DNA of 64,000 bases from Novosphingobium sp. SG751A (GCF_013149295.1 NZ_JABGCB010000012.1:124001-188000), one strand, 5' to 3'. Positions 25,700 to 34,837 are shown, numbered from the stretch's first letter. The notes: generated from the sequence alone by a model not told the origin. A program made the numbers and translations.

Positions 25700-26361
25700 G
25701 CGCCCAGCAAAATACCCACCACCTGCTCGCGCTGGCCATTCATCACGTCATGGCCGCAATCGGCCTCGTGATATTCCCATGCCGCATCGTCCTTGATCCG
25801 CGCGGCGAATTTGGGGAAAGGTGAAGGCTTCCAGCCGGTTGCCAGCACGTAAATGCGGCGCGCGATCTTGGCTTCCTCGCCGGTGAAACGCACGCCTTCC
25901 AGCAGCGTCAGAAGGGGATGGCGCGAGAGCTTGCGCCCCATTTCGCCAATGATCGGCGCGACAAGGCCAGGGGTGAATTTCTGCGTGTCGATATAGTGGC
26001 GATGCTCATACTCGCTGGTGATGTCCCAGAGCGACTGGCCATCCTCGGGCAGGAAAGCATCGAGATAGGCAATCGTGTCGATCCGCCCGCCCAGCCGCGT
26101 CGCCGTGCCCGTAATCACCATCCCGCCATAGGAATGGCCGACCAGCACGAAGCGATCGAAACCGGCCTCTTCCACCGCCGCGCAGACGTCGTCGATGTGA
26201 TCGGACAGCGTGATGCCGGGGTGCAATTCCTCGCGCCTTTCGCCAAGGCCGCTCAGCTCCACCACCACGGTCCGGTGGCCCGCCGCGCGCAGATCCTCTG
26301 CAAGCCCCTGATGCGACCAGCCGCCGGCCCATGCGCCATGCACCAGAACGTAGTCAGTCAT
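25696..26361 (-). CDS. Alpha/beta hydrolase, probable methyl-esterase type
   Basis: Alpha/beta hydrolase of 221 residues. HGAWAGGW is the oxyanion-hole segment, GHSYGG holds the nucleophile Ser, and the catalytic His is in DCGHDVM near the C-terminus. This is the small-esterase subgroup that includes plant methyl-salicylate esterases and hydroxynitrile lyases. It lies downstream of ligM, separated by repeat copy D. 3-O-methylgallate ring fission yields a methyl-ester intermediate (CHMOD) that needs an esterase, so that step is a reasonable candidate (inference). Confidence 0.85.
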   Translation of the reverse strand: MTDYVLVHGAWAGGWSHQGLAEDLRAAGHRTVVVELSGLGERREELHPGITLSDHIDDVCAAVEEAGFDRFVLVGHSYGGMVITGTATRLGGRIDTIAYLDAFLPEDGQSLWDITSEYEHRHYIDTQKFTPGLVAPIIGEMGRKLSRHPLLTLLEGVRFTGEEAKIARRIYVLATGWKPSPFPKFAARIKDDAAWEYHEADCGHDVMNGQREQVVGILLGA

Positions 26362-26399
26362 CGTTGGAGGCTCTCCGGTTTTTTAAGAATGGGAAGGAT

Positions 26400-26617
26400 G
26401 CGAGGGTCTAGACCCTCGCGCTTCCGTTACGGTCTCTGTTGCGCCAGGGGTTCAGCCGAGGCGCAACGGACGCTGCGTTGTAAATTTAAAGCCTGCGGCG
26501 CTTTCCAGCACAAGCTCTCCGCGCCGCAGGCTTTAACATATTGACGCCCCCCAGCGAACAACACGCAACCCCATTCATGGGATTGCAAAGGGACGTGTCC
26601 CTTTGCCCGCCGGAGGC
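26400..26617 (+). repeat. Intergenic hairpin repeat, copy D
   Basis: Type I end GCGAGGGTCTAGACCCTCGC, then CTTCCGTTACGGTC, central stem AAAGCCTGCGGCGC paired with GCGCCGCAGGCTTT, CCCCATTCATGGGATTGC, and a type II end whose inner bases are GGGACGTGTCCC. The right edge is 12 bp from the ligM stop. Confidence 0.9.
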
Positions 26618-26629
26618 ATCAAGCCCAGA

Positions 26630-28036
26630 TCAGGCCGTAACGCTCGTGCGCCAGCCTTCAGCATAGTTCTCACGCGCCACGCGGCTGTAAGGCACCGGCG
26701 AGACGATGCAGCGCACGGCCAGCTGCTTGTGGGGTTCGACGGTGGTCTTGCGAGTGCCGCCGTTTTCTTCGCCCCATACCACGTGCAGCTCGGTGCCGAC
26801 GGGGATGGCGGGGTCGATGGTGGCAAGCGAGAGGGCCTGCTTTTCATTGTACGAGAAGCCGGTGAACATCGAGAGGCCCACGGTCTTGCCATCGGCGTCA
26901 ACCACGCGGTCGTAGTTCGACGAGGCATAGTTGGCCAGCGGCACGTCGAAGAACTTGTAGGCTTCGCCGTCCGGGTTGAACATCGAGGCCATGATCTTGG
27001 CCATGTCTTCCGGGTGCCATGCCAGCGTAACCTTCTTGCGCTGCTCGGCGGGGTTCAGCTTTTCCAGAGCTTCGCGGCCGTGGAACTCGTGGTCGAACTT
27101 CACGAACGAGCCGTAGCCCAGTTCCCACGGGTTGAGGTAATAGTCCTCGATGTTGTCCGAAACGAACGAACCACCGATCGAGCCAGTCGCTTCATACGAA
27201 TCGGCGGCCAGCCATTCGCGGAAACCCTTCATCTTTTCGCCGGTGTAGATCGCGGGCAGCGGCGAGGGAATCCAGCCCGATTCCAGCGTGTTCGACGGAT
27301 AGGCGCGGCTGCCGCAAGCGATCAGGCCGAATTCCTTGCCCGCTTCGAGGATGGCCGCGCGGATTTCTTCCTGCTCGGCATAGGGCCCCCAGATTTCAAG
27401 GCCCGGCGCGCCCGACATGCCGTGGCGCAGCGTGCGCACGGTCTTGCCCGCGATGTTCATGGTGGACATGTTGAAGAACTTGAGCTGCTCCAGCGGGCCG
27501 CCATGCAGCTTTTCGATCACGGCCCAGGCGTTGGGGCCCTGAATCTGGAAGCGCCATTCCTTACGGCTGACGGGCTTGCCCATCGGGCGCATCGGCGAAC
27601 GGTCGTCCAGCTCGATTTCGACGTCATAGCCGCCGGTCGCGGCGTGATAGCGCAGCCAGTTCGAGGCAGGCGCGCGGCCGACATAGGTGAAGCTCTGCTC
27701 TTCTTCCCAGAAGATGATGCCGTCGCCGATCACATGGCCATAGGGCGTGGTCGGAACGTACTGCTTGGCCTTGTTGACCGTCCAGCCCTTGGTGCTGTTG
27801 ATCATCGTGTCGGACAGCAGCTTGAGCGCGTCCTTGCCACGGATATACAGGTTCACCATGTGGTGCGACTGATCGAACAGCACGGCGCTGTGCTGCCATG
27901 CCCACTGTTCGCTGCGCCAGTTGGAAAATTCCGGCGCGACAACGGGATAGACATAGGCGCCAAGCTGCGAATTGCGCAGCATGTCAACGATATTCTCGGT
28001 GCCAGCCAGCACCTGTTCAAGATTTTGAGCGGCCAT
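26630..28036 (-). CDS. ligM: Tetrahydrofolate-dependent vanillate/3-O-methylgallate O-demethylase
   Basis: GcvT-like aminomethyltransferase-fold enzyme of 468 residues (SYK-6 LigM about 471) that moves the aryl O-methyl group to tetrahydrofolate, giving protocatechuate from vanillate and gallate from 3-O-methylgallate. Extended blocks match LigM as I remember it: NLEQVLAGTEN, MLRNSQLGAYVYPVVAPEFS, GKDALKLLSDTMINS, YGHVIGDGIIF, NTLESGWIPSPLPAIYTG and EENGGTRKTTVEPHKQLAVR. Start chosen at 28036 because of GGAGAGAGG 6 nt upstream; the frame extends further. Homologous DesA (syringate) or DmtS are alternatives, but LigM fits best. An AT-rich operator region lies upstream. Confidence 0.9.
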   Translation of the reverse strand: MAAQNLEQVLAGTENIVDMLRNSQLGAYVYPVVAPEFSNWRSEQWAWQHSAVLFDQSHHMVNLYIRGKDALKLLSDTMINSTKGWTVNKAKQYVPTTPYGHVIGDGIIFWEEEQSFTYVGRAPASNWLRYHAATGGYDVEIELDDRSPMRPMGKPVSRKEWRFQIQGPNAWAVIEKLHGGPLEQLKFFNMSTMNIAGKTVRTLRHGMSGAPGLEIWGPYAEQEEIRAAILEAGKEFGLIACGSRAYPSNTLESGWIPSPLPAIYTGEKMKGFREWLAADSYEATGSIGGSFVSDNIEDYYLNPWELGYGSFVKFDHEFHGREALEKLNPAEQRKKVTLAWHPEDMAKIMASMFNPDGEAYKFFDVPLANYASSNYDRVVDADGKTVGLSMFTGFSYNEKQALSLATIDPAIPVGTELHVVWGEENGGTRKTTVEPHKQLAVRCIVSPVPYSRVARENYAEGWRTSVTA

Positions 28037-28092
28037 GGTGGTTCCTCTCTCCTCAAAGGTTTGTTTGCTATTGCCCCTATGGCATAGCAAAT

Positions 28093-28130
28093 TTTGTAAG
28101 CTACACAAACTAAATTGTGCGTGATACAAA
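28093..28130. promoter_or_regulatory. AT-rich operator region upstream of ligM
   Basis: Overlapping half-sites TTTTGTA (28092-28098), CACAA-N6-TTGTG (28104-28119, perfect 5-bp arms) and GATACAAA (28123-28130), 57-94 bp upstream of the ligM ATG in otherwise GC-rich DNA. The outer halves match those of the MFS/SDR inverted repeat. Confidence 0.45.
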
Positions 28131-28169
28131 CGACCTCTACGCGGGTTTTGCCGCGCAGCATCTATCCGA

Positions 28170-28946
28170 TTATCGGGCGTGCCCCGTCCACGTGCGCAGA
28201 CCCGGCGCGGTGCGATCCTCGCCCGCCAGAGCGCGAGCAACCGCAGGGCGGGCCGTCATCCGGTCGCGCCATTCGACCAACCGGGGACAGCGCTTCACAA
28301 TCTTCATATCGGGAAACATGCGCTCTACCATCATCCCGCAATGGCTGTAGAAATTGATGTCCGCCAGCGTATAGGCATCGCCTGCCAGCCATGACGTTTC
28401 GCCCAACTGGCGCTCGACTTTGTCCACGGCATATTCGATCTTGGCCGTGGCATTGGCCAGATCGGCCTCGGAAAAACCGCTGCGCGCGGTGGCCCATTTC
28501 TTGCGTTGATCGGGCAAGGGAATGCTGGCCAGCAGCTTTTCAAACTCGCCTGATTCGATGTTGCGCGCGATGATGCCCACCATCCGGTGCCAGCCGTGCA
28601 TCGAGACGAAATTCATCACATGCTCGTCGACGAACTTGTTCCAATAACGCATCCGCGCCGCGTCCACCGGATCGCGCGGGCGCAAGGGGCCACTCTCCGG
28701 CTGATCGTCGGGAAAGGCGTCTTCGAGATATTCGTTGATGACCGTGGTGTGGGTGATGATCGCGCCGTCATGATCCAGCACCGGCACCTGTCCCTCGGGG
28801 TTGATGGCGGTGAACCACGGCTGGTGCTGTTCAAACTTGTGCAGATCGACATAGACGCTTTCCCAATCCAGCCCCTTTTCGATCAGGGGGATCATGGATT
28901 TCAGGGAATTGGCCGCCGGTTCGGCATGGTAATATTTCAACGCCAT
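28170..28946 (-). CDS. Glutathione S-transferase of the LigF (beta-etherase) type
   Basis: Cytosolic GST of 258 residues. The N-terminal thioredoxin-like domain matches LigF closely: AANSLK at positions 11-16 aligns with GANSLK of LigF, placing Asn13-Ser14 where LigF contacts the glutathione thiol. Further shared blocks are KFEQHQPWF, INPEGQVPVLDHDG and INEYLEDAFP. The C-terminal helical domain runs from about residue 95. LigF-type enzymes cleave beta-aryl ether dimers stereospecifically; related GSTs in aromatic pathways are cis-trans isomerases. GGAGAGAG precedes the ATG. It lies 28 bp after the amidohydrolase gene and 133 bp before ligM. Confidence 0.85.
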   Translation of the reverse strand: MALKYYHAEPAANSLKSMIPLIEKGLDWESVYVDLHKFEQHQPWFTAINPEGQVPVLDHDGAIITHTTVINEYLEDAFPDDQPESGPLRPRDPVDAARMRYWNKFVDEHVMNFVSMHGWHRMVGIIARNIESGEFEKLLASIPLPDQRKKWATARSGFSEADLANATAKIEYAVDKVERQLGETSWLAGDAYTLADINFYSHCGMMVERMFPDMKIVKRCPRLVEWRDRMTARPAVARALAGEDRTAPGLRTWTGHAR

Positions 28947-28974
28947 CGCTCTCTCCTTCTCCGGCGTCTTCCTC

Positions 28975-29847
28975 TCAGGTCAGCCCGAGCAGGCGCGCCG
29001 CATTGTCCTTCATGATGCCGGGCAGAATCTCCTCGCGGAAACCCACGCCGCGCGCCGCGTCCAGCCACTTGTCGGGGTGGATCAGCGGAAAATCGCTGCC
29101 GAACAGCATCTTCTTGCGCAGTTGCGTGTTCGCATACTGGATGATCTGGGGGGCGAAATATTTCGGGCTCCAGCCCGACAGGTCGATGTAAACATTGGTT
29201 TTATGCAGCGCCATCGACAGGCTCTCATCCACCCATGGCCAGCTTGGATGGGCCAGAATGATCTTCATGTCGGGGAAATCCACCGCCACATCATCCACCA
29301 GCATCGGCTGACCATATTTCAGCCGCACGCCCCCGCCGCCGCGCATCCCCGTGCCCATGCCCGAGTGGCCGGTGTGGAAAATCGCGGGCAGCTTGTAGTG
29401 GTTGATGATCTCGTAAATCGGATAACCCACCTGATCGCCGGGATTGCAACCCTGCATTATATGATGGAATTTGAAACCCTTAACGCCGCAATTCTCGACC
29501 AGATCGCGCGCCTCTCGTGCGCCCATCTTGCCCTTATGCGGGTCGATGCTGGCAAAGGGGATGCAGATGTCATCATGCTTGGCGGCAAATTCGGCGATCT
29601 CGAAATTGGAAACGCGCTTGGCGCCGATATGGCTCTCGCAATCCACGGTGAAGAGGCAAAAGGCAATCTGCGCCTCGCGGTAAAGCTCGACGATCTCAGG
29701 CATCTTGGGCCGTTCACGCGGGGCCTTGAAATAGGCGCTGGCCGCATCGAAAAACTGGCCCATCACCGGGTCTTCCGGATCGTGGCACGAAACCTCGGCA
29801 TGAACATGCACATCGATGGCGCGGATTTTGGTGAGGTCGATGGGCAT
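28975..29847 (-). CDS. Amidohydrolase-2/ACMSD-family hydrolase or decarboxylase
   Basis: TIM-barrel amidohydrolase of 290 residues. The N-terminal metal motif is AIDVHVHAE (HxH). A His follows in FKFHHIMQG, another in AIFHTGHSG, then ILAHPSWPW, and the terminal Asp in FGSDFPLIHPDKW. Members decarboxylate or hydrolyse aromatic acids, and related aromatic-catabolic amidohydrolases cleave beta-ketoacyl-CoA side chains. It is clearly different from LigW in this window and does not resemble the PDC lactonase LigI. Position between the LigF-like GST (28 bp) and the aldehyde dehydrogenase suggests action on a lignin-derived intermediate; the reaction is not assigned. Confidence 0.82.
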   Translation of the reverse strand: MPIDLTKIRAIDVHVHAEVSCHDPEDPVMGQFFDAASAYFKAPRERPKMPEIVELYREAQIAFCLFTVDCESHIGAKRVSNFEIAEFAAKHDDICIPFASIDPHKGKMGAREARDLVENCGVKGFKFHHIMQGCNPGDQVGYPIYEIINHYKLPAIFHTGHSGMGTGMRGGGGVRLKYGQPMLVDDVAVDFPDMKIILAHPSWPWVDESLSMALHKTNVYIDLSGWSPKYFAPQIIQYANTQLRKKMLFGSDFPLIHPDKWLDAARGVGFREEILPGIMKDNAARLLGLT

Positions 29848-29878
29848 GATTTGACGTCCAAGGTTTTAAGGGAAGAAT

Positions 29879-30055
29879 GCGAGGGTCTGGACCCTCGCGC
29901 TCCCGTTACTGTCTGCGTTGCGTAAAGGGTTCGGCCTTGCGTGTCGGACGCGACGTTAGAATTTGAAAGCCTGCGGCGCTTTTTGACGCTACTTCGCCGC
30001 GCCTCAGGCTTTACAAACCATGGGCATCACGCCCCCAGCCGACCAAGGACAACCC
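29879..30055 (+). repeat. Intergenic hairpin repeat, copy E (right end lost)
   Basis: Type I end GCGAGGGTCTGGACCCTCGC, CTCCCGTTACTGTC, GTGTCGGACGC and the central stem (GAAAGCCTGCGGCGC with GCCGCGCCTCAGGCTTT, one mismatch) are present. The type II hairpin is missing, and the copy decays immediately before the aldehyde dehydrogenase stop codon. Confidence 0.85.
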
Positions 30056-30056
30056 C

Positions 30057-31568
30057 TTACAGCTTCACAATCACCGACTTGGTTTCGAGATAAGCCTCGA
30101 TCCCCGCCCGACCCTGCTCGCGGCCCACGCCGCTTTCCTTATATCCGCCAAAGGGCAGCGCCACGTCGATCATGGCGTGGCAATTGCCCCACACGGTCCC
30201 GGCCTTGATCTTGCTGGCCAGCTTGTGCAGCGTCGAGGCGTCCTTAGTCCACACGCTGGCGGCCAGACCGAACTGGGTGTTGTTGGCTTCCTTGACCACT
30301 TCGTCGAGGTCGTCGAACCGCTGAGCCACGACGACGGGGCCAAAGATTTCCTCGCGGACCACACTCATCTGCGGGTTCACATTCACCAGCACCGTGGGGT
30401 TCACATAGTAACCGTCCGCGCTGGGCGCATCGCCGCCCATGGCCACGCTGGCGCCATCGCGCTTGCCCGCCTCGATATAGCCCATCACGCGGTCGAACTG
30501 CTCCTGCGAGACCAGCGGCCCCATATGCGCGGCGGGGTCCAGCGAGGGGCGCGGCGCCCAGAAAGGCGCGGTATTGGCGATGCCCTCAACGACCTGATCA
30601 AACACCGAGCGATGGGCATAGAGCCGCGAACCGGCCACGCAAACCTGCCCCGAATTGAAGAAGATCGCGCCCGCCGCCCCCGGCGCCGCCTCGGCCACAT
30701 CCACGTCCGGCATGACCACCACCGGCGATTTCCCGCCCAGCTCCAGCGTGACATGCTTCAACGTATCGGTGGCGTTCTTGTTGATAAGCTTGCCGATTTC
30801 GGTCGAGCCGGTGAAGGCCACCTTGTCCACGTCCGGATGCTTGACCAAACGATCGCCCGAAACATGGCCATAGCCCGTGATGACATTGACCACGCCGGCC
30901 GGAATACCCGCCTCGGCAATCAGATCGGCCAGACGCAGCGCGGTGAGCGAGGTCTGCTCGGCAGGCTTGAGGATGATCGTGCAGCCCGCCGCCAGCGCCG
31001 GACCGACCTTGAGGCAGGCCATCAGCAGCGGAAAGTTCCACGGCACGATCTGGGCGCAGACGCCAACCGGCTCTTTGACCGTATAGGTAAAGAAGGCGCC
31101 CGCGGGCAGCGTGTAGGGCGGGGTCGTCTCGCCGCCCACCTTGGCGGCAAACCCGGCCATATAGCGGATGTGACTGACCGCACCGGGCACGTCCACGGCG
31201 GCGGCCATGCCCTTGGGCTTGCCATTGTCGATAGCTTCCAGTTCGGCAAATTCCTCGGCATGGGCCTCGATCAGATCGGCCAGACGCAGCATGATCTTTT
31301 CACGCGCGATGGGCGGCAGACCGCTCCAGCGCCCATCGTCAAAGGCGGCGCGCGCAGCGGCAACGGCCCGGTCGGTGTCGGCCACGCTGGCGTCCACGAT
31401 CTGGCTGACGACCTTGCCCGAGGAAGGGTCCTCAACGTCGATCAGTTCGCCATGGCTGGAGGCCACCCATTCGCCGTTGATGAACAGCGCGGGCTTGCGC
31501 GACAGCGACTTTTGCGCCGCCGCCGAATAGGCATGTTGCTGATAGGAGAGCGTGGTCATCTCGTTCAT
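30057..31568 (-). CDS. Aldehyde dehydrogenase (phenylacetaldehyde/aromatic aldehyde type)
   Basis: NAD(P)-dependent aldehyde dehydrogenase of 503 residues from the ATG at 31568 (GAGAGGA upstream). Catalytic Cys is in FNSGQVCVAGSRLY, the Glu in LELGGKSPV, the glycine motif in FTGSTEIGK and the Asn in VPWNFPL. It resembles class 1/2 and phenylacetaldehyde dehydrogenases more than the ligW-group ALDH. It sits 113 bp downstream of the PQQ alcohol dehydrogenase gene on the same strand, a natural pairing for alcohol to aldehyde to acid oxidation of a lignin monomer such as a vanillyl-type alcohol (inference). Confidence 0.92.
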   Translation of the reverse strand: MNEMTTLSYQQHAYSAAAQKSLSRKPALFINGEWVASSHGELIDVEDPSSGKVVSQIVDASVADTDRAVAAARAAFDDGRWSGLPPIAREKIMLRLADLIEAHAEEFAELEAIDNGKPKGMAAAVDVPGAVSHIRYMAGFAAKVGGETTPPYTLPAGAFFTYTVKEPVGVCAQIVPWNFPLLMACLKVGPALAAGCTIILKPAEQTSLTALRLADLIAEAGIPAGVVNVITGYGHVSGDRLVKHPDVDKVAFTGSTEIGKLINKNATDTLKHVTLELGGKSPVVVMPDVDVAEAAPGAAGAIFFNSGQVCVAGSRLYAHRSVFDQVVEGIANTAPFWAPRPSLDPAAHMGPLVSQEQFDRVMGYIEAGKRDGASVAMGGDAPSADGYYVNPTVLVNVNPQMSVVREEIFGPVVVAQRFDDLDEVVKEANNTQFGLAASVWTKDASTLHKLASKIKAGTVWGNCHAMIDVALPFGGYKESGVGREQGRAGIEAYLETKSVIVKL

Positions 31569-31681
31569 CGGCTTGATCCTCTCTGGCGTGCGGGCTGAAG
31601 CTTTATGCCCGCCCCGCACTTGTCCAAAATGTAACATCTTATAGCAATCTGCCAAGCCGCTTCCGGCTCGGCCCATCGCGA

Positions 31682-33820
31682 TTATTTCTCACCTAATGCC
31701 TTATCCTCATGGGCGCGGGCGATGACGTAATGGCGCACCGCGTCGATCTCCTCGCGGCTCAACTGCGCCGACCAGCCGATCATGCCATTGGCCTTGAGGG
31801 CGCCGTCATGCACGATGGCCTGCCACGTCTCCGGACTGCCCAGCGTCGCACTGTGGCGCAGGTCGGGCAAGACACCCCCGCTCACCGCCGCATCGCCATG
31901 GCACACGCCGCAGAAACGCCCGAACGTATAGGCGCCCTTTTCGATCACTGCCTTGGCGGCCGTCTGGGCCGGAGGGTCGAGCGGGCCGAAATTGGGGTCG
32001 GGCTTGGCAGGCAATTGCGCCTTGCCGCCCACCTTGAACACCAGCAGACGACTGATATTGCGCACCGCCCCCGATTTCCACGCCAGAACCCCGGTGGCCA
32101 GCGGCCAGATCCCGCCCCAGCCCGCCATCACGGCGACATATTGCTGCCCCTTGACGGTGAAGGTGACGGGCGCGGCAATCACGCCGGTCTGCGCGTCAAA
32201 GGACCACAGCTTCTTGCCGTCTAGCGAAGAATAGGCGACGAAATCGCCCTTGGCCGTGCCTTGGAACAACAGGTCGCCGGCGGTCGCCAGCAGGCCGCCA
32301 TTCGACGGCCCCGGATAATCCACGCGCCACTTCTCGGTCTGGGTCACCGGGTCCCACGCGATCAGCGCACCCTTGGTGGCCGCCTTGGCCACTTCGCGCA
32401 CGTCATTGTTGGCGGGCATCGCGGCGGCGCCCTGATTCAAGCCATTGTTGAAACCATATTTGGCCGATTTCCACCCCGCCTCGGGCACATAGGGAAAGGC
32501 GGCGATGTTGGCCGGGATAAACATCAGCTTCTGTCGCGGATCATAGGCCATCGGTTGCCAGCTATGCGCGCCGCCCGCGCCCGGCATCGAGACAAAAGGC
32601 TTGCCCGTCTTGTCAAACCGCGCCTCCGGATTTTCGATCGGGCGCCCGGTCTTGGGATCGAGGCCCGTGGCCCAGTTCACCGGCACGAAATTCTTGCCCT
32701 TGATGAACTGCCCCGTCTGGCGGTCCACCACATAGAAGAAGCCGTTCTTGGGCGCATGCATCAAGACCTTGCGCATCCGCCCATCGATCATCAGATCGGC
32801 CAGAACGATATGCTGGCTGGCGGTGAAATCCCATGTCTCGCCGGGTGTTTCCTGGAAATGCCAGACATATTGGCCGGTCTTGGGCCGTACAGCGACGATT
32901 GAGGAGAGATAGAGATTATCCCCGCCGCCCGGCGAGCGATAGGACTGATTCCACGGGCTGCCATTGCCCACACCTATATAGAGCAGGTCGAGCGCCGGGT
33001 CATAGGCCATCGAATCCCACACGGTGCCGCCGCCGCCCAGCTTCCACCACTGGCCCTTCCACGTCGCCTCGGCGCGCTTGAGATATTCGGCCTTGTTCTT
33101 GCCCGGCTGGTCCGGGACCGTGTAGAATTTCCAGAGCTGCTTGCCGGTGTTGACGTCATAGCCCGCAACATAGCCTCGCACGCCCATTTCAGCGCCGCCA
33201 TTGCCGATGACGACCACGCCATTGATGACACGCGGCGCGCCGGTGATCGTATAGGGCTTGGTGCGATCCACCGTCACCGTCGACCACAGCACGCGCCCCG
33301 TGGTGCGGTCCAGCGCGATCAGGCGCCCGTCCAGCGTGCCATAGAACAGCTTGTCGCCCCATGCGCCCATGCCGCGATTGACCACGTCGCAGCATGCCTT
33401 GACGCCGGTTTCGCCCGGCACCTTGGGGTCATATTCCCAGATCAGCTTGCCGGTCAACGCATCATAGGCCTTGGCCTTGGACCAAGCCGTCGTGGTGTAA
33501 ATCACCCCGTCGATCACCAGCGGCGTGGCTTCCTGCCCGCGCGTGGTGTCAAGGTCGGCATACCATGCCAGCCCAAGCTGATTCACATTGTCCTTGTTGA
33601 TCTGCGTCAGCGGGCTGAAGCGCTGTTCGTCATAGGTGCGGCCATGGCTGAGCCAGTTGTCGCCCTTTTCGCCCGCGCGCTCAATGGCAGCGGCGTTAAC
33701 AGCCAGCTTGGCCTTTCCGGCCCCGGTCGCGCCGCCGGCATAGGCCAGCACGGCGGCCCCGGCCAGCAGACCACCCAACCACAAGGCGCTCTTCGCCCCT
33801 GACTTTGCTTGCGCTTGCAT
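31682..33820 (-). CDS. PQQ-dependent alcohol dehydrogenase with C-terminal cytochrome c (quinohemoprotein)
   Basis: Periplasmic quinohemoprotein of 712 residues from the ATG at 33820 (GGAGAGG upstream). An N-terminal hydrophobic segment (ALWLGGLLAGAAVLAYAGG) exports or anchors it. The eight-bladed propeller includes the adjacent-Cys disulfide KACCDVVNRG and the catalytic Asp in TWDFTASQ. The residue two after that Asp is Thr, not Asp, which argues for a calcium rather than a lanthanide enzyme. CGVCHGD near the C-terminus is the haem c site. Likely oxidises an alcohol side chain and passes electrons to the respiratory chain. No pqq genes are in the window. Confidence 0.92.
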   Translation of the reverse strand: MQAQAKSGAKSALWLGGLLAGAAVLAYAGGATGAGKAKLAVNAAAIERAGEKGDNWLSHGRTYDEQRFSPLTQINKDNVNQLGLAWYADLDTTRGQEATPLVIDGVIYTTTAWSKAKAYDALTGKLIWEYDPKVPGETGVKACCDVVNRGMGAWGDKLFYGTLDGRLIALDRTTGRVLWSTVTVDRTKPYTITGAPRVINGVVVIGNGGAEMGVRGYVAGYDVNTGKQLWKFYTVPDQPGKNKAEYLKRAEATWKGQWWKLGGGGTVWDSMAYDPALDLLYIGVGNGSPWNQSYRSPGGGDNLYLSSIVAVRPKTGQYVWHFQETPGETWDFTASQHIVLADLMIDGRMRKVLMHAPKNGFFYVVDRQTGQFIKGKNFVPVNWATGLDPKTGRPIENPEARFDKTGKPFVSMPGAGGAHSWQPMAYDPRQKLMFIPANIAAFPYVPEAGWKSAKYGFNNGLNQGAAAMPANNDVREVAKAATKGALIAWDPVTQTEKWRVDYPGPSNGGLLATAGDLLFQGTAKGDFVAYSSLDGKKLWSFDAQTGVIAAPVTFTVKGQQYVAVMAGWGGIWPLATGVLAWKSGAVRNISRLLVFKVGGKAQLPAKPDPNFGPLDPPAQTAAKAVIEKGAYTFGRFCGVCHGDAAVSGGVLPDLRHSATLGSPETWQAIVHDGALKANGMIGWSAQLSREEIDAVRHYVIARAHEDKALGEK

Positions 33821-33994
33821 AACCTCTCCTTCGGCGCCGATATTTTTCGGCGTCTCGACTGTATGCAATGCTTACGGTTTTTGCCGGTGCGGTCAAGGGG
33901 AGAAAAGCTAACAATTGAAAGCAAGCGACCCCGCCACCCTGTCCCGCCGATGGCGGCGGGTCAAGAGGGCAGGGTTTACGCCAGAGGCTTGATT

Positions 33995-34837
33995 TCAGGC
34001 CGGTTCCATCAACATGGTGGCGGCCGCCGTGTTCGAAATCGGGATGTGGTAATTGCGATGAATTTCGGTCGCCGCCTCCACGCCCAAGGCCCCGCGCGCG
34101 GCAATCCAGTTGAGCACTTCCACGCCCTGCGTCCCGGCCTTGCGCACCATCTCATGCACCGAATCCCGCGTCAGCGCGGCCGGATCGACCGAGAGATTGT
34201 CCATGCAGAACTGGTCATACTCGCGGTTGATATAGCCGGCGCGTTCGCCATCCAACTGGTGCGACAGGCCGCCCGTGCCGATGATGACGATCCGCTCGTC
34301 CCCGGTCCAGCTCTGCAGCGCCTTGTTCACCGCCTGCCCCAGCGCCAGACAGCGCTTGGCCGAGGGCAGCGGGTGCTGCACCGTGTTGATGGCAAAGGGC
34401 ACGATCTTGACCGGCCATGCCGAAACATCGGGCCATGCCAGCTCAAAGGGAATCGAGAGCGCATGATCGACCAGCATCTTCTGACAAGTGGTGATGTCGA
34501 ACTCATCCTCGACCAGAGAATTGATGATATGCCAGCTCAGCTCGGTATGCCCGGCAAAGGGCTTATACAGCGGCAGGCCCCAGCCTTCGTCGGCATTGTG
34601 ATATTCGGCCGCCGCGCCCACGGCAAAGGTCGGCATCTTGTCGAGGAAGAAGTTGAGGCCGTGATCGTTGTTGAACACGATGGCGACATCGGGCTTCACC
34701 TGCGCCAGCCATTCGTGGACTTTCTGATAGCCGTCAAAGAAAGGCTTCCAATAGGGTTCCTGTTGCAGCCCCTTGTGGATCGCCCCACCGATGGCGGGCA
34801 CATGGCTGGTGAAATAAGCGCCTACGATTTCAGCCAT
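33995..34837 (-). CDS. ligB: Class III extradiol ring-cleavage dioxygenase, catalytic beta subunit (LigB-type)
   Basis: Catalytic subunit of 280 residues of a protocatechuate 4,5-dioxygenase-like enzyme opening catecholic rings with Fe(II). Iron ligands are His12 (TSHVPAIGG), His59 (NNDHGLN) and the Glu in GVEVLNWIAARGAL; the catalytic His is in GTGGLSHQLDG. It is about 20 residues shorter than SYK-6 LigB at the C-terminus and diverges in many positions, so it may be a LigAB2-like enzyme preferring gallate or 3-O-methylgallate. Overlaps ligA by 8 bp. Confidence 0.9.
   Translation of the reverse strand: MAEIVGAYFTSHVPAIGGAIHKGLQQEPYWKPFFDGYQKVHEWLAQVKPDVAIVFNNDHGLNFFLDKMPTFAVGAAAEYHNADEGWGLPLYKPFAGHTELSWHIINSLVEDEFDITTCQKMLVDHALSIPFELAWPDVSAWPVKIVPFAINTVQHPLPSAKRCLALGQAVNKALQSWTGDERIVIIGTGGLSHQLDGERAGYINREYDQFCMDNLSVDPAALTRDSVHEMVRKAGTQGVEVLNWIAARGALGVEAATEIHRNYHIPISNTAAATMLMEPA

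Noticed and set aside
28975..29847. Amidohydrolase as the PDC lactonase LigI
   Set aside because: The sequence blocks do not match LigI; the HxH context and C-terminal GSDFPLIHPDKW belong to the ACMSD-like group.
31682..33820. PQQ dehydrogenase as a lanthanide (XoxF-type) enzyme
   Set aside because: The residue two positions after the catalytic Asp is Thr (WDFT), not the Asp that ligates lanthanides, and a C-terminal cytochrome is fused.
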